Source: Streptomyces sp. MP131-18
GTDB taxonomy: Bacteria; Actinomycetota; Actinomycetes; Streptomycetales; Streptomycetaceae
Assembly: GCF_001984575.1 (NCBI RefSeq)
Contig: NZ_LZNS01000001.1
Coordinates: forward strand, 3,345,881 to 3,409,880
Direction: 5' to 3'
DNA: 64,000 bases
Part shown: in pieces, positions 34,784 through 43,721 of the stretch
Numbering within the stretch: position 1 is the first letter of the stretch
How the letters are laid out: each line of letters opens with the position of its first letter
Made by a program: the position numbers and the translations under genes
The notes under the pieces: model-generated
Told to the model about the DNA's origin: nothing
Databases searched by the model: none
Seen by the model: the letters and a program-made list of their open reading frames with translations, nothing else

Positions 34784-34797
34784 TGGGAGCGCTCCCA
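34784..34797. promoter_or_regulatory. CelR/CebR-type operator
   Basis: TGGGAGCGCTCCCA is a perfect 14-bp palindrome identical to the known operator of the LacI-family cellulose-utilisation repressors CelR (Thermobifida) and CebR (Streptomyces), which respond to cello-oligosaccharides. It sits just downstream of the -10 region and about 40 bp before the decayed cellulase reading frame. Confidence 0.88.
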
Positions 34798-34834
34798 CTC
34801 CTTCCTCCGGGAAACCGGGAAAAGAAGTGCGCGC

Positions 34835-35165
34835 ATGGAACACCGATACGGAATCGGCCGGGCACGCGGGCCGGCCGCTCGTCACGTGTGCGGCTCTGCC
34901 CACGCTCAGCGGCGGGCCGCTCCCCACGGCACGGCGCAGGCGGCGCCGGGCGACGGCCCCTGGTCGACATCCGGCGGCCCGATCGCGGACGCAGCCGCCA
35001 GACCCCGTCCGGCGCGGCATGGAGACCGGCACGTCCGCGCCGCACGGGCCGCACGTGCGGCACCCGCCGGGTCCCTTCGGCCAGGTGAACGGGCTGGGGA
35101 CAACACCCTACGCCTGCCCGGCCCCCGCGAACTCCCCGGCGCCCGTGCCCCTTTGGACGGCGCCT
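34835..35165 (+). pseudogene. Decayed GH5 endoglucanase gene (5' part)
   Basis: Three fragments in alternating frames follow the order of an actinobacterial GH5 cellulase N-terminus. The first (34931-35005, frame of the ATG at 34835) reads TAQAAPGDGPWSTSGGPIAD, like a signal-peptide cleavage site plus the start of the mature enzyme. The second (35004-35098, other frame) reads GMETGTSAPHGPHVRH and later GQVNGLG. The third (from 35099, first frame) reads DNTLRLPGPRELPGARAPLDGA. Between the first two, the expected LAGVNWF stretch is missing. The catalytic region beyond this is gone. A promoter and CelR/CebR-type operator remain upstream. The match is to family sequence as I recall it, not to a search result. 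Confidence 0.68.
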
Positions 35166-35241
35166 GCCTCACCCCCCCACCTTCCGGACGCGACGCACGT
35201 CGAGCGGCGGCGGCGGGGGCGGCGCGGAAGCGGTGCCCGGC

Positions 35242-35247
35242 TACGCT
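35242..35247 (+). promoter_or_regulatory. -10 box of a leaderless promoter, NACHT gene 1
   Basis: TACGCT is followed by six bases and the ATG at 35254. The same hexamer precedes the second NACHT gene. Confidence 0.55.
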
Positions 35248-35253
35248 CGCCCC

Positions 35254-38200
35254 ATGGAAGCGGCAGGTCTCGGACTCCGGTTGGCGGCGAGCGCGTTCAC
35301 CCCGCTGCTGAAGCGGCTGTTCCGGCAGGAGGGCCCGGGTGCGGGGCTCGTCGACCGGCCGGTGCGGATCTCGGCGCTCGTGTCGTTCCGCGGCGAACAG
35401 CGGAAGCTGGCGGAACGTGACCTGCGCAAGCTGAGCGCCGAGGTCGTGCGCCAGGCGGCGCGCGCCCTTGGCCCGCACGATGCGCCCTCGCCGGACACGT
35501 TGACCCGTGCGACGGATCTGCTGACCCGTTCCCTGCTCCGGCTCGGCGAGTTGGACATGGACGACATCCAGGCGGTGCGGCTCGGTCACAACATCCTGGC
35601 CCGCGAGCTGATGCTGCCCGCCGACGGCCCCGTGGCGGACGACGCGTACCTGCTTTACGAACGCCTGCTCAACTCGGCCTGCCTGCACGTGCTCAACTTC
35701 TTCACGCAGCGGTCCACCTTCGTCGCCCGCACGCTCGTCGAACAGTCGAGTCAGCTCGACCGGCTGGTCCGCGTCACCGACCTGATGGCCGAGCGCCTCC
35801 CGCACCAGCCCTCCGAGGACGCCATGTTCGAGCGGCGCTACGGCCGCTACGTCACGCAGGAGTACGGCCGCCTCGCCATCTACGGCCTCGACCTCCAGCA
35901 GTCCCGCGAATGGCCGCTCGACGACGCCTACTTGAGCCTGGAAGCCCGGCAGGCCGCCGCCGCGGCCGCGGGCAGGGAAGAGGCCGCGCCGCTGCGCGCC
36001 GAGCGCGCGCTGAGCGGCGTCAGCCGCGTCCTGCTGCGCGGGCACGCCGGGTCGGGCAAAACGACGCTGGTCCAGTGGCTCGCGGTCACCGCGGCCCGCC
36101 AGGACCCCGAGGAGGGTCTGCTCCACCTGCTCGGCCGGGTCCCGTTCGTACTGACGATGCGCACGCTCACCCGGGACCGCCGGGCGCTGCCCGACCCCGG
36201 CGGCTTCCTGGCCGCCGTCGACTGCCCGCTGGCCGGCGCGCAGCCCGAACGGTGGGCGGACCGCGTCCTGGCCGCCGGCCGCGGCCTGCTGCTCGTGGAC
36301 GGCGTCGACGAGATACCGGAGGACGAACGGGAACCGGTGCGCCGCTGGCTGCGCCGCCTGCACGCGACGTACCCGGACAACCTGTGGCTGGTCACCGCGC
36401 GCCCCTCCGCCGTCCGGGAGGACTGGCTGGACGCCGCCGACTTCCGCGAACTGTCCCTCGCCCCGATGCGGCAGGCCGACGTGCGGGCGTTCGTGCACCG
36501 CTGGCACCGCGCGGTCGGCGGGACGGCGGAGGACGCGGCCGTGCTGCTCGACCTGGTGCACGCCCGCCAGGACCTGGCCGCCCTGGCCACCAACCCGCTG
36601 ATGTGCGCCCTGATCTGCGCGCTGCACCGGGAGCGCAACGGCCACCTGCCGCGCGGCCGGAAGGCGTTGTACGACGCCGCGCTGTCGATGCTGCTCGAAC
36701 GGCGCGACCGCGAGCGCCCCGACCCGCCGCGCGGCGCGCTGCTGCTGGACGCGGACACGCAGATCTCGCTGCTCCAGAAGCTGGCGTACTGGTTGATCAC
36801 GAACGGCCGTTCGGAGCTGTCCACATCGCTGGCCGCCTCGCTGATCGCGAATGCCCTGCCGGTCATCCACCGCGGCGACGAGCTGGGCCCCGCGCCCGAG
36901 GTGCTGCGTCATCTGGTCGAGCGTTCCGGGCTCCTGCGGGAGCCTTCGGACGGGGCGCTCGACTTCGTGCACCGCACCTTCCAGGATTACCTGGGCGCCC
37001 GCGAGATCGTGGACTGGCAGCACTTCCCCGCCCTGGTCGCCAAGGCGCACGAGGACCAGTGGGAGGACGTCGTCCGCATGGCCGTGGCCCATGCCCAGCC
37101 GGTGCAGCGCGGTGAACTGCTCTCCGCTCTCGTCGCACGGGGCGACAGCGACGCCGAGCACCGGGTACGCCTGCACCTGCTCGCCATGGCCTGCCTGGAG
37201 CACGCCACCCAGTTGCAGCCGGCGGTGCGTGCCGAAGTGATCGAGCGGGCGCGGCGGTTCGTTCCGCCGCGGGTGCGCGACGAGAGCCGGGTGCTCGCGG
37301 ATGTCGGGTCGGTGGCGATGGACCTGCTGCCGGGTCCGGACGGGCTGTCGGAGGAGGAGGCCGACGCGGTCATCTTCGCACTGACCCGGACGCCGACGGA
37401 CGGCGCGCTGGTCAAACTGCGCGCGTTCCGTGATCATCCGGCGCCCTTCGTGCACCACCTTCTGGCCTCACACTGGCACCGCTTCGACATCGACCGGTAC
37501 TTCGACGAGATCGTCGCCCACCTGCCGCATGCCGACGGCCAGGTGTTCCCGGCACATACCCTCGCGGAGCTGCACCACCTGCGATCCCTGCCGGGACTGA
37601 GCGGGCTCAATCTGCGCGGCGATTTCGCCGAAGCCGATATCGTCGCGTTCCTGACCGGTCGGCCGATCACCACATTCCGGCTGCGGGACTGCGACACGAT
37701 CACCGACGTCGCCTTTCTGAACGGACCGGGCCGCATCGAGTCACTGCTGCTCGACAACTGCCCGCGCATCGCGGATCTCTCGCCGCTGGCCGACGGGCCG
37801 CTCCGCGAGCTGAGCCTGTACAGCGACACGGTGCAGCCGCTGCCGCGCGGCCTCGGGGAGCTGACCGGCGTTGAGGAGCTGACGATCGGCTCCCTCTACG
37901 AGCTGGACTCGCTGGACCGGCTGCCCCGCGACGCGCCCCTGACCTCCCTCACACTGCCGTCCGAGCTGCCAGGACTCACCGGCCTCGGGGCCTGGCCGGG
38001 GCTGGTCCGTCTCGCCCTGCACTTCGCCGAACGCCCCCTCACCGCGGCCGAGGGGCGGGCCCTGGCGGGCCTGGCGGAGCTGGCGCACCTGACCACGCAC
38101 GTCGAGGCGGTGCGCGGACTGGCGCGCACCGGCACGGTGCTGCCGCAGGTCACCTTCGTGCAGCTGTTCCCGTACGACCGCGTGGAGCCGTTCACCCCGG

Positions 38201-38388
38201 ACATGCTCCGCGACGTCGTCCTGGTGTTCCCCGGTCTTGAGACGCTCATCGTCAACAACGACGCCACCGATTTCCTGCCGCTTGAAGGGCTGCCCGGCCT
38301 CCGTTCGCTCCACGTGCTCTCCCCGAGCACGGCACACGGCGTTCCCGAGCACGTCGCGATCACGGCACCAGAGGCCCGGCGCTACTGA
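35254..38388 (+). CDS. NACHT-domain STAND NTPase with LRR-like C-terminus
   Basis: A 1044-residue protein. Residues 1-240 are a helical N-terminal region (AFTPLLKRLFRQEGPGAGL, VRISALVSF, FFTQRSTFVARTLVEQ) with no recognisable nuclease, protease or TIR motif. The NACHT core follows: Walker A GHAGSGKTT at 263-271, Walker B LLLVDGVDEIP at 345-355, then TARPSA and TNPLMCALICALHRERNG. The winged-helix motif FVHRTFQDYLGARE is near 570. After a helical segment, about 780-1000 has LRR-like strands (LSGLNLRGD, IESLLLDNCPRIADLS, LRELSLYSD, LTSLTLPSE). Such bacterial NACHT proteins include anti-phage sensors; that role is inferred here. Confidence 0.88.
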   Translation: MEAAGLGLRLAASAFTPLLKRLFRQEGPGAGLVDRPVRISALVSFRGEQRKLAERDLRKLSAEVVRQAARALGPHDAPSPDTLTRATDLLTRSLLRLGELDMDDIQAVRLGHNILARELMLPADGPVADDAYLLYERLLNSACLHVLNFFTQRSTFVARTLVEQSSQLDRLVRVTDLMAERLPHQPSEDAMFERRYGRYVTQEYGRLAIYGLDLQQSREWPLDDAYLSLEARQAAAAAAGREEAAPLRAERALSGVSRVLLRGHAGSGKTTLVQWLAVTAARQDPEEGLLHLLGRVPFVLTMRTLTRDRRALPDPGGFLAAVDCPLAGAQPERWADRVLAAGRGLLLVDGVDEIPEDEREPVRRWLRRLHATYPDNLWLVTARPSAVREDWLDAADFRELSLAPMRQADVRAFVHRWHRAVGGTAEDAAVLLDLVHARQDLAALATNPLMCALICALHRERNGHLPRGRKALYDAALSMLLERRDRERPDPPRGALLLDADTQISLLQKLAYWLITNGRSELSTSLAASLIANALPVIHRGDELGPAPEVLRHLVERSGLLREPSDGALDFVHRTFQDYLGAREIVDWQHFPALVAKAHEDQWEDVVRMAVAHAQPVQRGELLSALVARGDSDAEHRVRLHLLAMACLEHATQLQPAVRAEVIERARRFVPPRVRDESRVLADVGSVAMDLLPGPDGLSEEEADAVIFALTRTPTDGALVKLRAFRDHPAPFVHHLLASHWHRFDIDRYFDEIVAHLPHADGQVFPAHTLAELHHLRSLPGLSGLNLRGDFAEADIVAFLTGRPITTFRLRDCDTITDVAFLNGPGRIESLLLDNCPRIADLSPLADGPLRELSLYSDTVQPLPRGLGELTGVEELTIGSLYELDSLDRLPRDAPLTSLTLPSELPGLTGLGAWPGLVRLALHFAERPLTAAEGRALAGLAELAHLTTHVEAVRGLARTGTVLPQVTFVQLFPYDRVEPFTPDMLRDVVLVFPGLETLIVNNDATDFLPLEGLPGLRSLHVLSPSTAHGVPEHVAITAPEARRY

Positions 38389-38395
38389 GCCGCGC

Positions 38396-38477
38396 CACCG
38401 GTGACACGTCCACCGGTGACACGTCGCCGCTGCCGGCATGTCTCCGTTGCCGATACGTCACCGCTGCCGAACTCGCC
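38396..38477. repeat. Iteron-like repeats between the NACHT genes
   Basis: Two exact copies of CACCGGTGACACGTC (38396-38410, 38411-38425) are followed by three degenerate 17-18-bp units beginning at 38426, 38443 and 38460 with the shared pattern CCG(C/T)TGCCG(G/A)NA(C/T)GTC. The array ends 21 bp before the -10 box of the second NACHT gene and could be a regulator-binding region. Confidence 0.7.
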
Positions 38478-38498
38478 CCGATCCGGACACATTTGACT

Positions 38499-38504
38499 TA
38501 CGCT
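38499..38504 (+). promoter_or_regulatory. -10 box of a leaderless promoter, NACHT gene 2
   Basis: TACGCT is followed by seven bases (GGGACAG) and the ATG at 38512. The iteron-like repeats occupy the -35 region and beyond. Confidence 0.6.
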
Positions 38505-38511
38505 GGGACAG

Positions 38512-41100
38512 ATGGACACAGGAGCCATCGGACTGCGCATCGCCGCGGCCGCGTTCACACCGCTGGTGAAGCGGCTGTTCCGCCAGGACGGCCCCGGCGC
38601 CGGGCTCGCCGACCGGCCGGTGCGGATCTCGGCCCTCGTCTCCTTCACCGGCGAGAAGCGCACGCTGACCGAGCGCGACCTGCGCCGCCTGGCCGACGAG
38701 TTGGTGCGGCGCGCCGAGCAGGCCACCGGTCCGCACGACCCCTTCTCCGCCGCGGAACGGACCGCTGTCGCCGAGGCCGTGGCCCGCACCCTGCACGGGC
38801 TCGGCACGCTCGACATGGACGACGCCCAGGCCGTGGGCCTGGGCCCGGAGCGGTTCGCGGGGCTGCTGCGGACCAGGGCGCCGGACGCCTGCCGCGGCCT
38901 GTCGGCGGACGGGGCGCTGCTGCACGACCGGCTGATCGACAGCGCGAGCGTCCACATCCTGCACTTCTTCACCCAGCGGTCGACGTTCGTGCCCAGGACC
39001 CTCGTCGAGCAGAGCCGGCGGATCGAGGAGGTCATCCGCCTGCTGACGCGAACGCCAGAGCCCGCCGCCGAGGATCTCCCCTTCGAGGCCGAGTACACCG
39101 CGAGCCTCGTCCAGCTGCACGACCAGCTCACCATCGTCGGCGTCGACTTCACCAACTCGCCCGACAGCTGGTCCCTCAGCGCCACCTACCTGCACCTGGG
39201 CGTCGACGTCGCGGGCGCCGGCACCGGGGAGGACCCGGAGCCCGGCGGCCCGCAGCCGCCGATCCCCGTGGACCAGGCCCTCGCGAGGTCCGAGCGCGTA
39301 CTGCTGCGCGGCATGGCCGGCGCGGGGAAGACGACACTGGTGCAGTGGCTCGCCGTGTCCGCGGCGGCCGGCCGGCTGTCCGGCGAGCTGACGGGCATGC
39401 GCGGCCGGATTCCGTTCGTGCTTCCGGTGCGCCGTTTCGCGGGCCGCGACTTCCCCGCGCCCGCCGAGTTCCTGGCGGCGGCCCGCCACCCGCTGGCCGG
39501 TGCCGAGCCGAACGGCTGGGCCGTGCGCGTACTCAAGGCCGGCCGCGGGCTGCTGCTCATCGACGGCATCGACGAGGCGCCGGCCGACCGCCGCGAGGAG
39601 ATCAGGCGCCAGCTCGGCCGACTGCTGCGGATGTTCCCCGGCAACCTGTGGCTGGTGACGAGCCGCCCGTCCGCCGTGCGCGACAACTGGCTGGCGGCGC
39701 AGTCCTTCACCGAGCTGAGCCTGGCCCCGATGAGCCGCGAGCAGGTCGACCGCTTCATCCGCATATGGCACGCCGCGTCCGCCGACGACGGCGGCCGGGA
39801 CCACGCCCGCCTCCCCGAGTACGAGCGCAAGCTGCTGCACTCGGTCCGCATCATCCGCGAGCTGCGCCGCCTGGCCACCAACCCGCTGCTCTGCGGCCTG
39901 ATCTGCGCGCTGAACCGCGACCGCAACGGCATCCTGCCGCGCGGGCGCAAGGCCCTGTACAAGGCGGCGCTCGCAATGCTGCTCGAACGGCGCGATCCGG
40001 AGCGCGAGGTCGACGCGGACGGCATCGTGCTGGAACGGGAGGCCAAGGAACGGCTGCTGCAGAAGCTGGCCCACTGGATGCTGCTCAACGACCGGTCCGA
40101 GATCGACCGCGCCACCGCCGTCGACATCCTCGCGGGCCACCTGCCCGCCATCCCGAGCGCCGGCGGGCAGGGCACCGCGGAGGAGCTGTTCGACCACCTG
40201 CTGCACCGCACCGGGCTGCTGCGCATGCCGACGCCCGACTCCGTCGACTTCGTGCACCGCACCTTCCAGGACTACCTCAGCGCCAAGGAGGCCGTGGAGC
40301 GGCACGACTTCCCGTTCCTGGTGAACAACGCGCACCGCCCGGACTGGGACGAGGTGATCCGCATGGCCATCTCGCTGGCCCGCCCGGACGAGTGCGCCCG
40401 CATGATCGAGAACCTGGTGTCCGCGAAGCCCGGGCTGCGCCCGGCCGAGGCCAAGTACTGCAAGCTGCTGGCCGCCGCCTGTCTTGAGCACGCCACCGAG
40501 ATGAGCCCGGAGGCGCGCGAGATGGTCCGCCAGCGCACGCGTTTCCTGGTCCAGCCGGAGAGCGTCGCCAGCGCCCGCGGCCTCGGCTGGATCGGGCCGA
40601 TCGCCCTGGAGCTGCTGCCGGACCCGGAGGGCGTGCCGGACCGCAAGGCACTCCTGCTGGCCGCGACCGCCACCGGTGTCAGGGACGACGCGGCGATCGA
40701 CTACCTGGCGCGGCTGCGCTCCCACCCCTCCCTCGCCGTACGGGCGGAGCTGGCCGGCGCGTGGCGGCGCTTCGACACCGAACGGTACGCCGACGAGATC
40801 ATCGCGCACCTGAACCCCGCCGGCCTGTACTTCACGGTCACCGACCTCGGCGAGCTGGCGGCCCTGCGGCGCCTCGGCGGCCGGGCCCGGGTCAAGGTCG
40901 CGGAACGGCTCACCCCGGACGAGCTGATCGACGGCCTCGCCGCGCAGCCGCTGACCCACCTCTACCTGCTGGTCCACGACGCCCGGCGCGGCCTCGACTG
41001 GCTGGCCGCGTTCCCCCGGCTGACGACGCTGCGCCTCGGCCACCATGTGGGGCCGGTGCACGGGGTGCCCGCGGGAATCACCGTGGAACAGGACTCCTGA
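38512..41100 (+). CDS. NACHT-domain STAND NTPase, paralogue with a short C-terminus
   Basis: An 862-residue paralogue of the upstream NACHT protein. The N-terminal 230 residues match nearly motif for motif (AFTPLVKRLFRQDGPGAGL, VRISALVSF, LDMDDAQAV, FFTQRSTFVPRTLVEQ). Walker A GMAGAGKTT is at 267-275, Walker B LLLIDGIDEAP at 347-357, followed by TSRPSA, TNPLLCGLICALNRDRNG and FVHRTFQDYLSAKE. The C-terminal region keeps only one or two LRR-like strands (LTHLYLLVHD, LTTLRLGHH) and ends about 180 residues earlier than the first protein. Divergence lies mostly in this putative sensor end. Confidence 0.88.
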   Translation: MDTGAIGLRIAAAAFTPLVKRLFRQDGPGAGLADRPVRISALVSFTGEKRTLTERDLRRLADELVRRAEQATGPHDPFSAAERTAVAEAVARTLHGLGTLDMDDAQAVGLGPERFAGLLRTRAPDACRGLSADGALLHDRLIDSASVHILHFFTQRSTFVPRTLVEQSRRIEEVIRLLTRTPEPAAEDLPFEAEYTASLVQLHDQLTIVGVDFTNSPDSWSLSATYLHLGVDVAGAGTGEDPEPGGPQPPIPVDQALARSERVLLRGMAGAGKTTLVQWLAVSAAAGRLSGELTGMRGRIPFVLPVRRFAGRDFPAPAEFLAAARHPLAGAEPNGWAVRVLKAGRGLLLIDGIDEAPADRREEIRRQLGRLLRMFPGNLWLVTSRPSAVRDNWLAAQSFTELSLAPMSREQVDRFIRIWHAASADDGGRDHARLPEYERKLLHSVRIIRELRRLATNPLLCGLICALNRDRNGILPRGRKALYKAALAMLLERRDPEREVDADGIVLEREAKERLLQKLAHWMLLNDRSEIDRATAVDILAGHLPAIPSAGGQGTAEELFDHLLHRTGLLRMPTPDSVDFVHRTFQDYLSAKEAVERHDFPFLVNNAHRPDWDEVIRMAISLARPDECARMIENLVSAKPGLRPAEAKYCKLLAAACLEHATEMSPEAREMVRQRTRFLVQPESVASARGLGWIGPIALELLPDPEGVPDRKALLLAATATGVRDDAAIDYLARLRSHPSLAVRAELAGAWRRFDTERYADEIIAHLNPAGLYFTVTDLGELAALRRLGGRARVKVAERLTPDELIDGLAAQPLTHLYLLVHDARRGLDWLAAFPRLTTLRLGHHVGPVHGVPAGITVEQDS

Positions 41101-41104
41101 CACG

Positions 41105-41143
41105 GGAATGTCCCCGCGGCCCGTCGGGCCGCGGGGACATTCC
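41105..41143. terminator. Strong terminator between NACHT gene 2 and clpC
   Basis: An 18-bp perfect stem (41105-41122 with 41126-41143) and a GTC loop. It begins four bases after the NACHT stop and lies 56 bp beyond the end of clpC, so it can serve both convergent genes. Confidence 0.92.
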
Positions 41144-41198
41144 GCTCGGGAGCGTGCCGGCTCCGCCGGGGCGCGCGCCGGGGCGCGCCCCGCGGTGC

Positions 41199-43721
41199 CT
41201 ACTCCTTCGCCAGGTTGGGACCGCCCTTGGCGGCCTGCTCCACCGGCGGGGCGTCCGGCAGCGAGGACTTCTCCTCGCCGCGGAAGGTGAAGGCCTTGTC
41301 CTTCTCCTCGCCCTCGGTGTCCACGACCACGATGTGGCCGGGGCGCAGCTCGCCGAAGAGGATCTTTTCGGACAGCACGTCCTCGATCTCCCGCTGAATG
41401 GTCCGCCGCAGCGGCCGGGCGCCGAGCACCGGGTCGTACCCGCGCTTGGCCAGCAGCTGCTTGGCGTCCGCGCTCAGCTCGATCGCCATGTCCCGGTCCT
41501 TCAGCCGGTCGTCCACCTGCGCGATCATCAGGTCGACGATCTTCATGATGTCGTCCTGCGTCAGCTGGTGGAAGACCACCGTGTCGTCGACACGGTTGAG
41601 GAACTCGGGGCGGAAGTGCTGCTTCAGCTCGTCGTTGACCTTGGCCTTCATGCGCTCGTAACCGGTGGCGACATCGCCGGCCACCGCGAAGCCCATGTTG
41701 AAGCCCTTGGAGATGTCCCGGGTGCCGAGGTTCGTCGTCATGATGATGACGGTGTTCTTGAAGTCCACGACCCGGCCCTGGGAGTCGGTCAGCCGACCGT
41801 CCTCCAGGATCTGGAGCAGCGAGTTGAAGATGTCCGGGTGGGCCTTCTCCACCTCGTCGAACAGCACGACGGAGAACGGCTTCCTGCGCACCTTCTCGGT
41901 GAGCTGGCCACCCTCCTCGTACCCCACGTATCCGGGCGGGGAGCCGAAGAGGCGCGACACCGTGTGCTTCTCGCCGAACTCCGACATGTCGAGGGAGATC
42001 AGCGCGTCCTCGTCACCGAAGAGGAACTCCGCGAGCGTCTTGGACAGCTCGGTCTTACCGACGCCGGAAGGACCGGCGAAGATGAACGAACCGCCGGGCC
42101 GCTTCGGGTCCTTCAGGCCGGCCCTGGTGCGGCGGATGGCCTGCGAGAGCGCCTTGATGGCGTCCTCCTGGCCGATGACGCGCTTGTGCAGCTCGTCCTC
42201 CATGCGCAGCAGGCGGGAGGACTCCTCCTCCGTCAACTTGAAGACCGGGATGCCGGTGGAAGCGGCGAGGACCTCGGCGATCAGCTCCTCGTCCACCTCG
42301 GCGACGACGTCCATGTCGCCCGACTTCCACTCCTTCTCCCGCTGGGCCTTCGCGGCCAGCAGCTGCTTCTCGTTGTCGCGCAGCGAAGCGGCCTTCTCGA
42401 AGTCCTGCGAGTCGATCGCGGACTCCTTCTCGCGCCGCACACCGGCGATCTTCTCGTCGAACTCCCGCAGGTCCGGCGGCGCGGTCATCCGGCGAATGCG
42501 CATCCGGGAACCGGCCTCGTCGATAAGGTCGATCGCCTTGTCCGGCAGGAAGCGGTCGGAGATGTACCGGTCGGCCAGCTGGGCCGCGGCGACCAGGGCG
42601 GAGTCGGTGATGGAGACGCGGTGGTGCGCCTCGTACCTGTCGCGCAGACCCTTCAGGATCTCGATGGTGTGCGGCAGCGACGGCTCCGCGACCTGGATGG
42701 GCTGGAAGCGGCGTTCGAGGGCCGCGTCCTTCTCCAGGTACTTGCGGTACTCGTCCAGTGTGGTGGCGCCGATGGTCTGGAGCTCACCGCGGGCCAGCAT
42801 CGGCTTCAGGATGCTGGCGGCGTCGATCGCGCCCTCGGCGGCGCCCGCGCCCACCAGCGTGTGCAGCTCGTCGATGAACAGGATGATGTCGCCGCGGGTG
42901 CGGATCTCCTTGAGCACCTTCTTCAGGCGCTCCTCGAAGTCACCGCGGTAACGGGAACCGGCCACCAGGGCGCCCAGGTCCAGGGTGTAGAGGTGCTTGT
43001 CCTTGAGGGTCTCGGGCACCTCGCCCTTGACGATGGCCTGGGCCAGGCCCTCGACGACCGCCGTCTTGCCGACGCCGGGCTCGCCGATGAGGACCGGGTT
43101 GTTCTTGGTCCTGCGGGAGAGCACCTGCATGACCCGCTCGATCTCCTTCTCGCGCCCGATGACCGGGTCGAGCTTGGATTCGCGGGCGGCCTGGGTGAGA
43201 TTGCGGCCGAACTGGTCCAGCACCAGGGAGGTCGACGGCGTGCCCTCGGCGGGGGCGCCCGCGGTCGCGGCCTCCTTGCCGCCGGAGTAGCCGGACAGCA
43301 GCTGGATGACCTGCTGCCGCACCCGGTTGAGGTCGGCACCCAGCTTCACGAGGACCTGGGCGGCCACGCCCTCGCCCTCGCGGATCAGGCCGAGCAGGAT
43401 GTGCTCGGTGCCGATGTAGTTGTGGCCGAGCTGGAGGGCCTCGCGGAGCGAGAGCTCCAGCACCTTCTTGGCCCGGGGGGTGAAGGGAATGTGGCCGGAC
43501 GGGGCCTGCTGGCCCTGACCGATGATCTCCTCCACCTGCTGGCGGACCGCCTCAAGCGAGATCCCGAGGCTCTCCAGGGCCTTAGCGGCGACACCCTCAC
43601 CCTCGTGGATCAGGCCCAGGAGGATGTGCTCGGTGCCGATGTAGTTGTGGTTGAGCATCCGGGCTTCTTCCTGAGCCAGGACGACAACCCGCCGCGCGCG
43701 GTCGGTGAACCTCTCGAACAT
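41199..43721 (-). CDS. clpC: ATP-dependent Clp protease ATPase subunit ClpC
   Basis: An 840-residue HSP100/Clp unfoldase that delivers substrates to ClpP. The N-terminal double Clp-N repeat is marked by two copies of [17 protein letters not shown]+ domain 1 has [14 protein letters not shown] and a UVR-like coiled-coil middle segment. AAA+ domain 2 has [32 protein letters not shown] and [13 protein letters not shown]. The C-terminus ends [15 protein letters not shown] 43721 is preceded by GAGGAG at nine bases. Confidence 0.98.
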   Translation of the reverse strand: MFERFTDRARRVVVLAQEEARMLNHNYIGTEHILLGLIHEGEGVAAKALESLGISLEAVRQQVEEIIGQGQQAPSGHIPFTPRAKKVLELSLREALQLGHNYIGTEHILLGLIREGEGVAAQVLVKLGADLNRVRQQVIQLLSGYSGGKEAATAGAPAEGTPSTSLVLDQFGRNLTQAARESKLDPVIGREKEIERVMQVLSRRTKNNPVLIGEPGVGKTAVVEGLAQAIVKGEVPETLKDKHLYTLDLGALVAGSRYRGDFEERLKKVLKEIRTRGDIILFIDELHTLVGAGAAEGAIDAASILKPMLARGELQTIGATTLDEYRKYLEKDAALERRFQPIQVAEPSLPHTIEILKGLRDRYEAHHRVSITDSALVAAAQLADRYISDRFLPDKAIDLIDEAGSRMRIRRMTAPPDLREFDEKIAGVRREKESAIDSQDFEKAASLRDNEKQLLAAKAQREKEWKSGDMDVVAEVDEELIAEVLAASTGIPVFKLTEEESSRLLRMEDELHKRVIGQEDAIKALSQAIRRTRAGLKDPKRPGGSFIFAGPSGVGKTELSKTLAEFLFGDEDALISLDMSEFGEKHTVSRLFGSPPGYVGYEEGGQLTEKVRRKPFSVVLFDEVEKAHPDIFNSLLQILEDGRLTDSQGRVVDFKNTVIIMTTNLGTRDISKGFNMGFAVAGDVATGYERMKAKVNDELKQHFRPEFLNRVDDTVVFHQLTQDDIMKIVDLMIAQVDDRLKDRDMAIELSADAKQLLAKRGYDPVLGARPLRRTIQREIEDVLSEKILFGELRPGHIVVVDTEGEEKDKAFTFRGEEKSSLPDAPPVEQAAKGGPNLAKE

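Noticed and set aside
34827..35420. A long plus-strand frame beginning at GTG 34827 as an intact gene
   Set aside because: It runs into the NACHT gene in the wrong frame. The recognisable cellulase pieces alternate between two frames, so a pseudogene explains it better.
35254..41100. The NACHT genes as part of a classical toxin-antitoxin or restriction system
   Set aside because: No nuclease, methyltransferase, TIR or small antitoxin gene adjoins them, and both neighbours are core or unrelated genes.
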